Below are positions 56,872 through 64,000 of a stretch of 64,000 nucleotides of DNA, piece by piece. The first letter of the stretch is position 1. Each line of letters begins with the position of its first letter. The DNA lies in assembly GCF_900460535.1 (NCBI RefSeq), contig NZ_UHIL01000001.1:1612001-1676000 (forward strand). The letters are read 5' to 3'. A program made the position numbers and the translations under genes. The stretch comes from Vibrio parahaemolyticus (GTDB taxonomy: Bacteria > Pseudomonadota > Gammaproteobacteria > Enterobacterales > Vibrionaceae). The notes under the pieces were generated by a model that was not told where the DNA came from, ran no database searches, and worked only from the letters and a program-made list of their open reading frames with translations.

Positions 56872-56930
56872 TGACTATCAGTGTTAACTAATTGCTATCG
56901 CGTTATCGCGCGCTAACAACGGATAAGTAG

Positions 56931-58250
56931 ATGCGACAAAGAATTGGTGTCGAGCACCTAAAGGCACCCATAACCAATCAAGAAGTCGAAGGTGCGTTGG
57001 CCAAAGCTGAACGTGCTGTTAAAGACCTTTCCCAATTGCCAGATACATGGCTGGACTTCTGCAACGAAAAGCTGGCTATCACTTCTGAGAGCCTCGGTTT
57101 TTTGATCAGGCAGCGTGTTCAACTTCATAAACGTGGTTATCCGAGCCGTGAACTGGATTACCTGAAATTGATCGAACGCCAAATTGAAGAGCTCAAGCAA
57201 GTGTACTTGTCATTCTATCGATTAGCTCCAGGTCTGATTCATCAATTAAGAGGTCGAGAACCAGAAATCTATGCTTGGCTCACGCTACAAAAAGAGCTCG
57301 GTTCTGAGTTCGATAACCTCTTGTGTGGATTAAGTTTACTCGAAGAGTTAGACGCTCAAACCGCGATGGTCATTGTTACGCAATCGCCAGTTGAAAACAT
57401 GGATAGCGTGATGTCGGAGCTCATTGAGGGCAAAGCGAAATCCAGTACGTTTTACTTTGAATACTTACGTGTCCGCCAGGCATTGAGTGTTGCGTTGATT
57501 AAACGTTGGCACAAGGCCGAAATTATTCGTTCTAATATCGCGCTACCTCTACTGGCATTGCAAGATGTGGAAGAGGGGATTGAATGGATTAATGATAATG
57601 TAAATACTGAACAATATCTGTTTGAACGTTTGATCACTAAACGTGACAGAGGCACATGGTTCCGTCAGTGTTTTGGTATCGAGCCGAGCGGTTTGCCTTC
57701 TGCACAAGTGTTGACCTTTGCAAAGCTATTGGAGATCAAAGAGTTTGAAGCGTTTGATATCTCCTCTTCATTAGCTCCCGTTGATTTTGCTCTGAGTGGC
57801 GATTGGAAGTTAGTGCCAGAAATCATCGAGCACTTGGAAACACTGGAAGAGGATGAGGGCGAAATTTGGATTCAAGCTTTGTATGTGGTTTACGGAAAGC
57901 TTCTTCCCCTGACTCCTCAAGGTGTTGGTGTCGAGTATGAATGGGAAGAGATCGTCGATCTGCTCAATGAGTGGGTGGAAGATGAAAAATATATCCAAAA
58001 CCTACCGAGCCGCTTGGGCTACGCATTGAGCTTCGAATCTACTTTAGCAGCGATGCAAGATGCCAACGTCGATGTCTTGTTTCGAGATTGGCTATGGCGA
58101 CAAATTTGCATTCAATCTCGCGCCTACGTGCCTTGGGACATGGCGATGCCAGTTTACCAACAAGATTGGAATTTCAATAATCTAAAGGCCGCACCTTCTG
58201 CGAGTGAACGATTCAATTTAAGGAATAGCAATGCAGTTATGGGATATTGA
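56931..58250 (+). CDS. T6SS-cluster protein of unknown function
   Basis: 439 residues, mostly alpha-helical with repeated acidic/aromatic helix pairs (for example ELDYLKLIERQIEELKQVYL and PEIIEHLETLEEDEGEIW), suggesting a TPR/HEAT-like scaffold. No signal or membrane segment. It overlaps the DUF2169 gene by 20 nt and lies 59 nt after the DUF6484 gene, so it is part of the hcp operon. HEAT-like TIGR02270-type proteins occur beside DUF2169 genes elsewhere; I could not confirm that family. Confidence 0.6.
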   Translation: MRQRIGVEHLKAPITNQEVEGALAKAERAVKDLSQLPDTWLDFCNEKLAITSESLGFLIRQRVQLHKRGYPSRELDYLKLIERQIEELKQVYLSFYRLAPGLIHQLRGREPEIYAWLTLQKELGSEFDNLLCGLSLLEELDAQTAMVIVTQSPVENMDSVMSELIEGKAKSSTFYFEYLRVRQALSVALIKRWHKAEIIRSNIALPLLALQDVEEGIEWINDNVNTEQYLFERLITKRDRGTWFRQCFGIEPSGLPSAQVLTFAKLLEIKEFEAFDISSSLAPVDFALSGDWKLVPEIIEHLETLEEDEGEIWIQALYVVYGKLLPLTPQGVGVEYEWEEIVDLLNEWVEDEKYIQNLPSRLGYALSFESTLAAMQDANVDVLFRDWLWRQICIQSRAYVPWDMAMPVYQQDWNFNNLKAAPSASERFNLRNSNAVMGY

Positions 58251-59223
58251 AGCGTACCCAGAGCTATCGATTAAAGGCCGTTTTCAACGTGACGAAAACG
58301 GTGATGAAGTTTGGGTTGTGGTTGCGAAACGCACATGGCAATTCGACGGTGAGGTTTGGCACGAATTGGGTGACAGCGAAATCTTCGACGATCCCCAGTA
58401 TTTGGGCGAAGAAGGTTTCTCTGCGATGAAGGTCGACCAAGAGTTCGCTTATACCAAAAACAATACGGATGTGCTTGTCTACGGCAAAGCTCGCAGCTAC
58501 GCGAAAAAGCCAGTGACATACCAAGAATGTCGTGTGCTGATTGATGGTCATATCGATAAAACTCTCGCCGTTCACGGTGAACGCGTATGGGTTGAGCATG
58601 GCGGCAGCGTCACATTGAGCAAACCTGTGCCTTTTATTGAAAAGGATATCGATTACACCTGCGCAATTGGTGGTGATTTACGTAACCGAATTGGTGGTGG
58701 TGTGGCGGATTCGAACAAAGAACTGCTTGAGCAGAAAGTGCCTTCTGTGTTCTATCCAAAAGAAGAATGGAGCTCTACATCGAAAAATCTAAGAGTGGCT
58801 GGCTTTGGACCTGTTCCTCCATTCTTTGAGGCTCGCCAAACATTGGCTGGTACGTTTGACGAAGAATGGATTGAGAACCGCAAGCCTATGCTTCCATTGG
58901 ATTTTGATCGACGTTTCTTTCAAAGTGCGCCTGCTGATCAACAATGCAAAGGCTTTCTTAAAGGTGGGGAGCGCTTGATGATGAGTGGTTTCTGTCATGA
59001 TGACACGATTTCATTCCGCATTCCCAAAGAAAAGTACCGCGCAATCGCGACGTTCAAAGACGGCAGTTATCCAGTTGACATGGCGATGTACACTTTATTT
59101 GTTGATGCTGAAAAGAAAACCATATCAATTAGTTACACAGCTGCATTTCCTTGCCAGAGCAAAGAGCATTTATTGGTGTCGACGTCTATTAAGAAAGTGG
59201 AAGAGGTAAGCGAACATGCATAA
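58231..59223 (+). CDS. DUF2169 T6SS adaptor-type protein
   Basis: 330 residues. The DUF2169 pattern is complete: VVVAKRTWQFDG, DVLVYGKARSYAKKPVTY, GERVWV, PFIEKDIDYTCAIGGD, GFGPVPPFFEARQTLAGTFD, RFFQSAPADQQCKGFLKGGE and so on. DUF2169 proteins are T6SS-linked and often work as chaperone/adaptors loading effectors or PAAR proteins. Overlaps both neighbours (20 and 8 nt), which implies coupled translation. Confidence 0.85.
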   Translation: MQLWDIEAYPELSIKGRFQRDENGDEVWVVVAKRTWQFDGEVWHELGDSEIFDDPQYLGEEGFSAMKVDQEFAYTKNNTDVLVYGKARSYAKKPVTYQECRVLIDGHIDKTLAVHGERVWVEHGGSVTLSKPVPFIEKDIDYTCAIGGDLRNRIGGGVADSNKELLEQKVPSVFYPKEEWSSTSKNLRVAGFGPVPPFFEARQTLAGTFDEEWIENRKPMLPLDFDRRFFQSAPADQQCKGFLKGGERLMMSGFCHDDTISFRIPKEKYRAIATFKDGSYPVDMAMYTLFVDAEKKTISISYTAAFPCQSKEHLLVSTSIKKVEEVSEHA

Positions 59224-60160
59224 TTCAGCAGGTCGTTACGTGCTGGGAATGGAAGTGATGACGCCTACTGGCATGAACTTGGATATTGCTACCAGTGTAG
59301 CAAATGCTGACTTAGCCAGATTCGACCAAGTAGTTGGCGAGGACGGAATTGAGCGTTTCACCTTTGCCAAAATTGAATACACAAAAGAAAGTGATTTGTT
59401 CGAAAAAACCTGTGAGTTAACGGCAAATTTATTGGATTCGCTTTTGACACAGCTGCCTCGTTCTTTGAAGCCGATTCCATTACTTATTGCTGTGCCTACG
59501 ACAATTTCATTAGTGAAGATGCAAGAATGGCTCGGTGAAAGTGACTATTCTGACTTTCTTTCTGTGGTCGAAGCAGTTCACGCTAGTGGCCCTAGCTTCG
59601 TGCTACAAGCCATGAAGTCGTTGGATAAATACGATGCCATGATGTGTATTAGCGTCGATTCTATGGTCAACAGAATACAAGAACTCATCGACGATACTAT
59701 GGTAATGAGTACCAATAATCCATGGGGTGTTATTCCAAGTGAGGGTGGCGCGGGCCTCATTCTTTGCCGAAGAAATACCGTAGAAACACTCAAACTTAAG
59801 CCTTTAGCGCAACTTGGTTATATCGATACAGAACTGAACACTTCAGACCGAAGAGGTATGTATCGTCTTGTACAGCGTGCGAGTAAAAAGCTTACTGCTT
59901 TCGGTGAAGTGTATTCTGACATGACGAACCTGCGCGCGCACAGTGAAGATTACGGTTTCGCGCTGGGTGCCAAAGCTGAGCGATTTATTAACCCAGAACA
60001 ACCTTTGCTTATCAACGAGTTATGGGGGACGATGGGAAACTGTTCATCTCTTGCTCTTGGAGCATTTGCGGTTAAATATCATCACTTTAACCAGCCCGTA
60101 ACGCTGCTGATGTTTGACTTCGGGGGGGATAAAGCGCTACTTCAATTACTAGCGTGCTAA
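59216..60160 (+). CDS. ketosynthase/thiolase-fold protein lacking catalytic residues
   Basis: 314 residues, shorter than ketosynthases (about 410). The N-terminus (VLGMEVMTPTGMNLDIATSV) matches the KS start (VTGxGVVTPLG), PSEGGAGLILCRR matches GEGAGxLVLE, and LWGTMGNCSSLALGAF matches the GHTxGAAG loop. The nucleophilic Cys position (in the TACSSS motif) falls in HASGPSFVLQ with no Cys, and the His of GHT is replaced, so condensation chemistry is not expected. It overlaps the DUF2169 gene by 8 nt and probably serves a structural or acyl-binding role with it. Confidence 0.7.
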   Translation: MHNSAGRYVLGMEVMTPTGMNLDIATSVANADLARFDQVVGEDGIERFTFAKIEYTKESDLFEKTCELTANLLDSLLTQLPRSLKPIPLLIAVPTTISLVKMQEWLGESDYSDFLSVVEAVHASGPSFVLQAMKSLDKYDAMMCISVDSMVNRIQELIDDTMVMSTNNPWGVIPSEGGAGLILCRRNTVETLKLKPLAQLGYIDTELNTSDRRGMYRLVQRASKKLTAFGEVYSDMTNLRAHSEDYGFALGAKAERFINPEQPLLINELWGTMGNCSSLALGAFAVKYHHFNQPVTLLMFDFGGDKALLQLLAC

Positions 60161-60198
60161 TCATTCTTTGTCGAAATATATAATGAAAATGAAGTCAT

Positions 60199-60237
60199 AT
60201 TACGTTGTTGAAATTTTAATTTCTAAAACAACGTAAT
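60199..60237. promoter_or_regulatory. 39-nt double inverted repeat between T6SS sub-operons
   Basis: Outer arms ATTACGTTGTT/AACAACGTAAT are perfect over 11 bp; inner arms GAAATT/AATTTC are perfect over 6 with a 2-nt loop and a 3-nt bulge. It lies 38 nt after the ketosynthase-like gene and 100 nt before the kinase gene, without a following T run. Confidence 0.6.
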
Positions 60238-60337
60238 TCAGGTAGTGAAAGCGTAAGTCAAAGAGTCTAATAACTTAGTAATTATAACTAAAATAATAGG
60301 CTTACTGTTCGTTTTAAATACTACCCTTGAAACAAGG

Positions 60338-62398
60338 ATGTTTCAGCAAATATTATTTCGGTCTAATAATATTTGTTCCATAAAAGAGTGCAAAGTGTCT
60401 GATATTCAGGGTGCAGCCAAAGGATACATTGATCAGTTGGTTGTTAAAGCCATTGAGAAAAAGAAACTGAACGAGCAAAGATTGGCGCAGAAAAATAAGC
60501 CAAAGCTTGAGTACGTTCTTTTTTCACAATTTGATGTATTAGACACGTTGCCATCTAAAAATGGTAGAACGACGGTTTACCACCTCGCAAAAAAAGGCCA
60601 ACCAGAAAAACAAATTTGCTGCAAAGTCGTCAATGAAGACGCCCCAGAAGTCGCAAACAAAATGTTGGTGAATGAGGCAAGCAGATTAGAACTTTCTCAG
60701 CATCCAAGTGTTGCGGACTTTATTAAGTTCGGCAACGAGTTTGAACGACCATATTTAATGTATGAGTGGATTCAAGGCGAATCACTAGCGGAAAAAATGG
60801 AACGCTATTCTTCCAAAGGCTTTCGTCATGATCATATTGCATGGTTAGTTTATCAACTCGCAGGTGCGCTAGAATTTATGCACACTCGAGGTATTTGCCA
60901 TCTTGATATCAAACCGTCGAATGTTCTGGTTAGTGAAGGTGACTACGTCAAGCTTATCGACTTTGGTGCAGCTCGTTATATCGGTGAGATTGAATCTCAC
61001 GCGGAAGCGAGTTTAAGTTACGCGTCGCCACTTTATCTCGAGACGGGAACAACTGAGCCACAAGACGACGTTTATTCTCTTGCATTGCTTAGCGGTCACT
61101 TATTTTTAGGAGCGATCTTTGGTGATGCTTGGCACAAGCAATTAAAAGATCGCCAACGTCCTGCATTAATTCCGAACCATATTTGGAAGCTGCTCAAGCA
61201 AGTGATAAATAACCCAAGAGGGCATGGCTACACAGCTATTTCTTTTGCTCAGCAACTTGCCCGTATTGATACTCAATCCATCGACTCTCATTCTAATGCG
61301 CCCATTTTTAGTAGTTTGCGTAATGCGGATCTACTGCTGACTCATTGTAGACCTCAAGACAAAGCGGGCTATGGCCGCTTTAAAGTGCTTGAAGCGAGCT
61401 TGGTATTGAGTGTTATAGCTATTACGGGCCATTACCTTTATCAACAAAGCCAGCCAGAATGGAAAGCGATTGTAGAATCGGAACCTACGATTTCTAAAAC
61501 CGAAACACCGTTGGTGAGTAATATCAAACCAGCACAAACGGCGTCTTTTTTGGCTCAACCTCCTTGGATTATTGAAAAGGCTCTTAATGATATGGAAAAA
61601 GACGTTGTGTCGACAGCACCATATCGAGAAGCTTATCAAGTACAGCAAATGAAACTATCTGCGCTGTATAAACAAAACCAAGCACAATTAATGTCTTACC
61701 AAGCTTTGGCAGATGACTTACCAAAACAGTTGGTGGATTTACGCAAAGAGCTAGTCTTATTACGAGAAAAACTCGTTGATGATGGTGCGTTGTTTCCATA
61801 CGCAGATAAGACTCTGACTCAAGTTATGGCAGGATTAAACACAGCGTCAGTAAACTCGATGAAAATCTCCGCTGTTGCTGGAAGCAAAGATGAACGAATC
61901 GCCAATTTGATCTTGGATGGTGAAGCGAAGTTGGCTGATGAAGAGATGAAAGCGGCTTGGTTATTAAATCAATCAGAGGCTTACTTTTACAGCCAAGTGC
62001 TGCCAAACAAGGTGATGGCGAACATCAACGACTCTATTGAACAGCACGCAAAAGATCATTACTACACCAAAGCCATAGAAGAAGCGAAAGCCGCTAAAAC
62101 GTACTTTGGAAATGCGCCAGAATTAAACAAAAAGGTGAAAGACCTGATCGTTGCTCGCAGCGAATACATTCTGTTTAGCACTGTGACGGAGCAATCGGTG
62201 TTTGATAAACAAAAACTTCACGATTCTCTGGCTGACCTTGAGCGAAATGCGCCGACAAAGTTTGGTGAAATTACTGATCTGCTTGAAAGCATGGCCACAG
62301 ACTCTATCGATAAAAGTCATCAACTTTCTCGTCCTGCGCGTGGTGCAATTGCAATTGAACGCGCCTTGAGAGATTACCTAGCAGAGGAGAGAAGTTAA
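60338..62398 (+). CDS. T6SS Ser/Thr protein kinase, PpkA-like
   Basis: 686 residues from the ATG at 60338, whose SD (AAGG) is abnormally close; a GTG at 60395 (VSDIQGAAKG) with AAGAG upstream is a good alternative giving 667 residues. Kinase domain about 65-325: Lys in CCKVVNED, catalytic loop HLDIKPSNVLV (HLD for HRD) and DFGAAR. The Gly-rich loop is weak. A membrane segment (about 350-370) places a helical 310-residue C-terminal part in the periplasm. PpkA-type kinases trigger T6SS assembly post-translationally; no Fha or PppA gene lies in the visible part. It ends in TAATG overlapping tssA. Confidence 0.85.
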   Translation: MFQQILFRSNNICSIKECKVSDIQGAAKGYIDQLVVKAIEKKKLNEQRLAQKNKPKLEYVLFSQFDVLDTLPSKNGRTTVYHLAKKGQPEKQICCKVVNEDAPEVANKMLVNEASRLELSQHPSVADFIKFGNEFERPYLMYEWIQGESLAEKMERYSSKGFRHDHIAWLVYQLAGALEFMHTRGICHLDIKPSNVLVSEGDYVKLIDFGAARYIGEIESHAEASLSYASPLYLETGTTEPQDDVYSLALLSGHLFLGAIFGDAWHKQLKDRQRPALIPNHIWKLLKQVINNPRGHGYTAISFAQQLARIDTQSIDSHSNAPIFSSLRNADLLLTHCRPQDKAGYGRFKVLEASLVLSVIAITGHYLYQQSQPEWKAIVESEPTISKTETPLVSNIKPAQTASFLAQPPWIIEKALNDMEKDVVSTAPYREAYQVQQMKLSALYKQNQAQLMSYQALADDLPKQLVDLRKELVLLREKLVDDGALFPYADKTLTQVMAGLNTASVNSMKISAVAGSKDERIANLILDGEAKLADEEMKAAWLLNQSEAYFYSQVLPNKVMANINDSIEQHAKDHYYTKAIEEAKAAKTYFGNAPELNKKVKDLIVARSEYILFSTVTEQSVFDKQKLHDSLADLERNAPTKFGEITDLLESMATDSIDKSHQLSRPARGAIAIERALRDYLAEERS

Positions 62399-63972
62399 TG
62401 TCTGTGATTGAAATTGAACGTTTACTTGCGCCTATCTCTGACGTAAATCCTGTCGGTGAAGATGCTCGTTACGAGTTTTGTTATGAAATGATGGAATCCG
62501 AAGTGAAGAAGTTCGGATCCTTGTTTGGCGAAACGGTAGATTGGAGTGTCGTAAAAACGCACGCCACTGAAGTTCTTGAACACCACAGCAAAGATTTAAA
62601 AGCAATTTGTTACCTTGTTCGCGCGCTTACAGAAGAGTTTGGTCTGCAAGGTTTCGAGCAAGGTCTAAAGCTGCTTAGTGAAGCGTTAAATCGTTTTGGC
62701 GTTGAGCTGTACCCGTCGCGGAAACGGGGTAGAGATGGTGCGGTAGAGTGGTTGAACCATCAGTTTAAATTGGTGAGCAGCAGGTTTGCAGAAAGCGCTC
62801 AGTCATGGGATTTGGTTTCAGGTTGTATTTCGACTATCGAAGAAGTCCAACGTCAGTACGACGATATTTACCAAGACTCCGAAGCGGACTTCTTTGAAAT
62901 TCGTAGTCAACTCAATGCGCTATCTCAACAAGCGGCTGTCGATGAGCAAAGCGATGTTGCAATGGCTACCATCGAACAAACAGCTCCGCTAACGGCTTCA
63001 CAGCCTGTAGCAGTAGAAACTCCGGCACAAAGTGAAGTTCAAACCGTTGTAGCAAAAGCGGTTCCGTCGGCTCCTAAACCTGCACCAGTTAAGAAAACAG
63101 TAACAAAAGAAGTCGATGTCGATACGGATTTTTCATCGCCGACCGCTTCTAAACGTACACTTAAGAAAGTTGCGGAAGTTATGATTCATGCGAATCCAAG
63201 TGAGCCGCTAGCTTACCGAATTTATCGTCACCTAACTTGGGATGATATTGATGGTCTTCCTGATCATCAAAGCAATGAAACGCCATTGAGTTTGGCTGTG
63301 TCGTCTGATCAGCAGGCTGAGTACCGCGATAAAGCCTCTCAAGAAAGCGACATTGATACAGTTAAGCGTTTGGAGCGCACGTTAACCGATGCTCCGTTTT
63401 GGCTGACGGGTCACTACTTTGTTTATTCGATGTTAAACAATCTAGGCTTTAATGACGCAGCGCTCGCTGTGAAGCAAGAAGTGAAGCGTTTTGTCGATTC
63501 ATTAGAGGGCATTGAACTCCTCACATTTAAGAATTCTATACCATTTGCAGATGAAGCAACGTTGAGCTGGTTATCGACTCAAGCTGCAACTTCTTCAAGT
63601 GCTCAATCTGTCGTTCAAACGATTGTCATCACAGATGAAGATTCACTGCCAATGGAAGATATCACCCTAGCCAACTTAGGGGAGTATGCCGCAGAACTCG
63701 CACACAAACTCGAACTGGATTTCTCGGGACGTGGGCAGTTTATGCTGCATTTACAATTGATAGCAGCTTACCAGTCTGTTGGATTATACCCGTTGTGTTT
63801 GCCTTACCTTGAAAAAGCTTGGGAAGTGCAACAAGCGTTTAATCTCGCGAGCTGGGAACCCCACTTATCGTCACAGTTAGAAGACCTGATTCGAAAAACA
63901 CTGCATCAGTTATTCAGAAACAAGGATCTTTTGCCTGAACAGTACGAAAAGTGGAAAGCAATTTATGACTAA
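62398..63972 (+). CDS. tssA: T6SS baseplate/cap protein TssA
   Basis: 524 residues. The ImpA_N domain (about 8-130; LAPISDVNPVGEDARYEF, then LKAICYLVRALTEEFGLQGF, AVEWLNHQF) identifies TssA. A Pro/Ala/Val-rich linker (about 190-245) leads to a C-terminal VasL/TssA-type helical domain (VMIHANPSEPLAYRIYRHLTW, FWLTGHYFVYSML). It primes tail-tube polymerisation or caps the distal end. It overlaps the kinase gene stop by one base. TAAGGA close to the window edge looks like the SD of the next gene, beyond the window. Confidence 0.9.
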   Translation: MSVIEIERLLAPISDVNPVGEDARYEFCYEMMESEVKKFGSLFGETVDWSVVKTHATEVLEHHSKDLKAICYLVRALTEEFGLQGFEQGLKLLSEALNRFGVELYPSRKRGRDGAVEWLNHQFKLVSSRFAESAQSWDLVSGCISTIEEVQRQYDDIYQDSEADFFEIRSQLNALSQQAAVDEQSDVAMATIEQTAPLTASQPVAVETPAQSEVQTVVAKAVPSAPKPAPVKKTVTKEVDVDTDFSSPTASKRTLKKVAEVMIHANPSEPLAYRIYRHLTWDDIDGLPDHQSNETPLSLAVSSDQQAEYRDKASQESDIDTVKRLERTLTDAPFWLTGHYFVYSMLNNLGFNDAALAVKQEVKRFVDSLEGIELLTFKNSIPFADEATLSWLSTQAATSSSAQSVVQTIVITDEDSLPMEDITLANLGEYAAELAHKLELDFSGRGQFMLHLQLIAAYQSVGLYPLCLPYLEKAWEVQQAFNLASWEPHLSSQLEDLIRKTLHQLFRNKDLLPEQYEKWKAIYD

Positions 63973-64000
63973 TTAAAGAGTTAGATAAGGAACTAATTAT

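Overview
The window comes from a gammaproteobacterial chromosome, most likely a Vibrio of the Harveyi clade (V. parahaemolyticus / V. alginolyticus group). This assignment is inferred from gene content: paired tRNA-Val(GAC) genes, the YjjI/YjjW glycyl-radical pair, an AaeXAB-like efflux operon, and a type VI secretion (T6SS) cluster whose order matches the T6SS1 locus known from V. parahaemolyticus (MIX effector, lipoprotein immunity candidate, OmpA protein, divergent ClpV/sigma-54 activator, Hcp, VgrG, DUF2169 protein, kinase, TssA). No rRNA, integrase, transposase or CRISPR array was seen.

1-5.6 kb: the 3' end of a maleylacetoacetate isomerase gene, a membrane-anchored DUF2726/zinc-finger protein, a small secreted protein, two tRNA-Val(GAC) genes with promoter and terminator, then a leftward three-gene envelope operon (outer-membrane barrel, POTRA-less BamA/TamA-like barrel, DUF4056 lipoprotein). 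5.6-8.2 kb: leftward aaeX/aaeA/FUSC-type efflux operon. 8.2-9.2 kb: a decay zone holding the 3' remnant of a MscS-type channel gene, an M20 peptidase gene with a large internal deletion and a stop, and two copies of one palindrome (TGTAGG-N7-CCTACA).

9.3-26.9 kb: mixed metabolic and signalling genes. These are a diverged PdxY-like kinase, a LysR regulator, a methyltransferase, small enzymes, a dicarboxylate-type (DASS) transporter in an operon with a cNMP-domain histidine kinase and a stand-alone receiver, a PAS/degenerate-GGDEF/EAL protein, an HD-GYP protein, a LysE-type exporter, the glycyl-radical enzyme YjjI with its activase YjjW, a LysR regulator and a TerC-family membrane protein.

27-40.5 kb: a leftward M23 endopeptidase and, divergently, one giant surface lipoprotein gene (about 4,037 residues if read through). 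It is split by an extra A in an eight-A run and carries seven tandem units of about 576 bp encoding paired Ig-like domains.

40.5-64 kb: the T6SS cluster. A long structured leader precedes a MIX effector, a lipoprotein that is the likely immunity protein, and a 1,580-residue OmpA-domain protein. ClpV and a sigma-54 activator are transcribed leftward. Rightward from a near-consensus sigma-54 promoter come hcp, vgrG, a VgrG-tail-like protein, an unrecognised protein, a DUF2169 protein and a ketosynthase-fold protein without catalytic residues. After a strong hairpin come a PpkA-type kinase and TssA. The cluster runs off the right edge. The activator next to clpV probably drives the hcp promoter, so secretion of the tube/spike is under sigma-54 control, while the effector/immunity block has its own leader.
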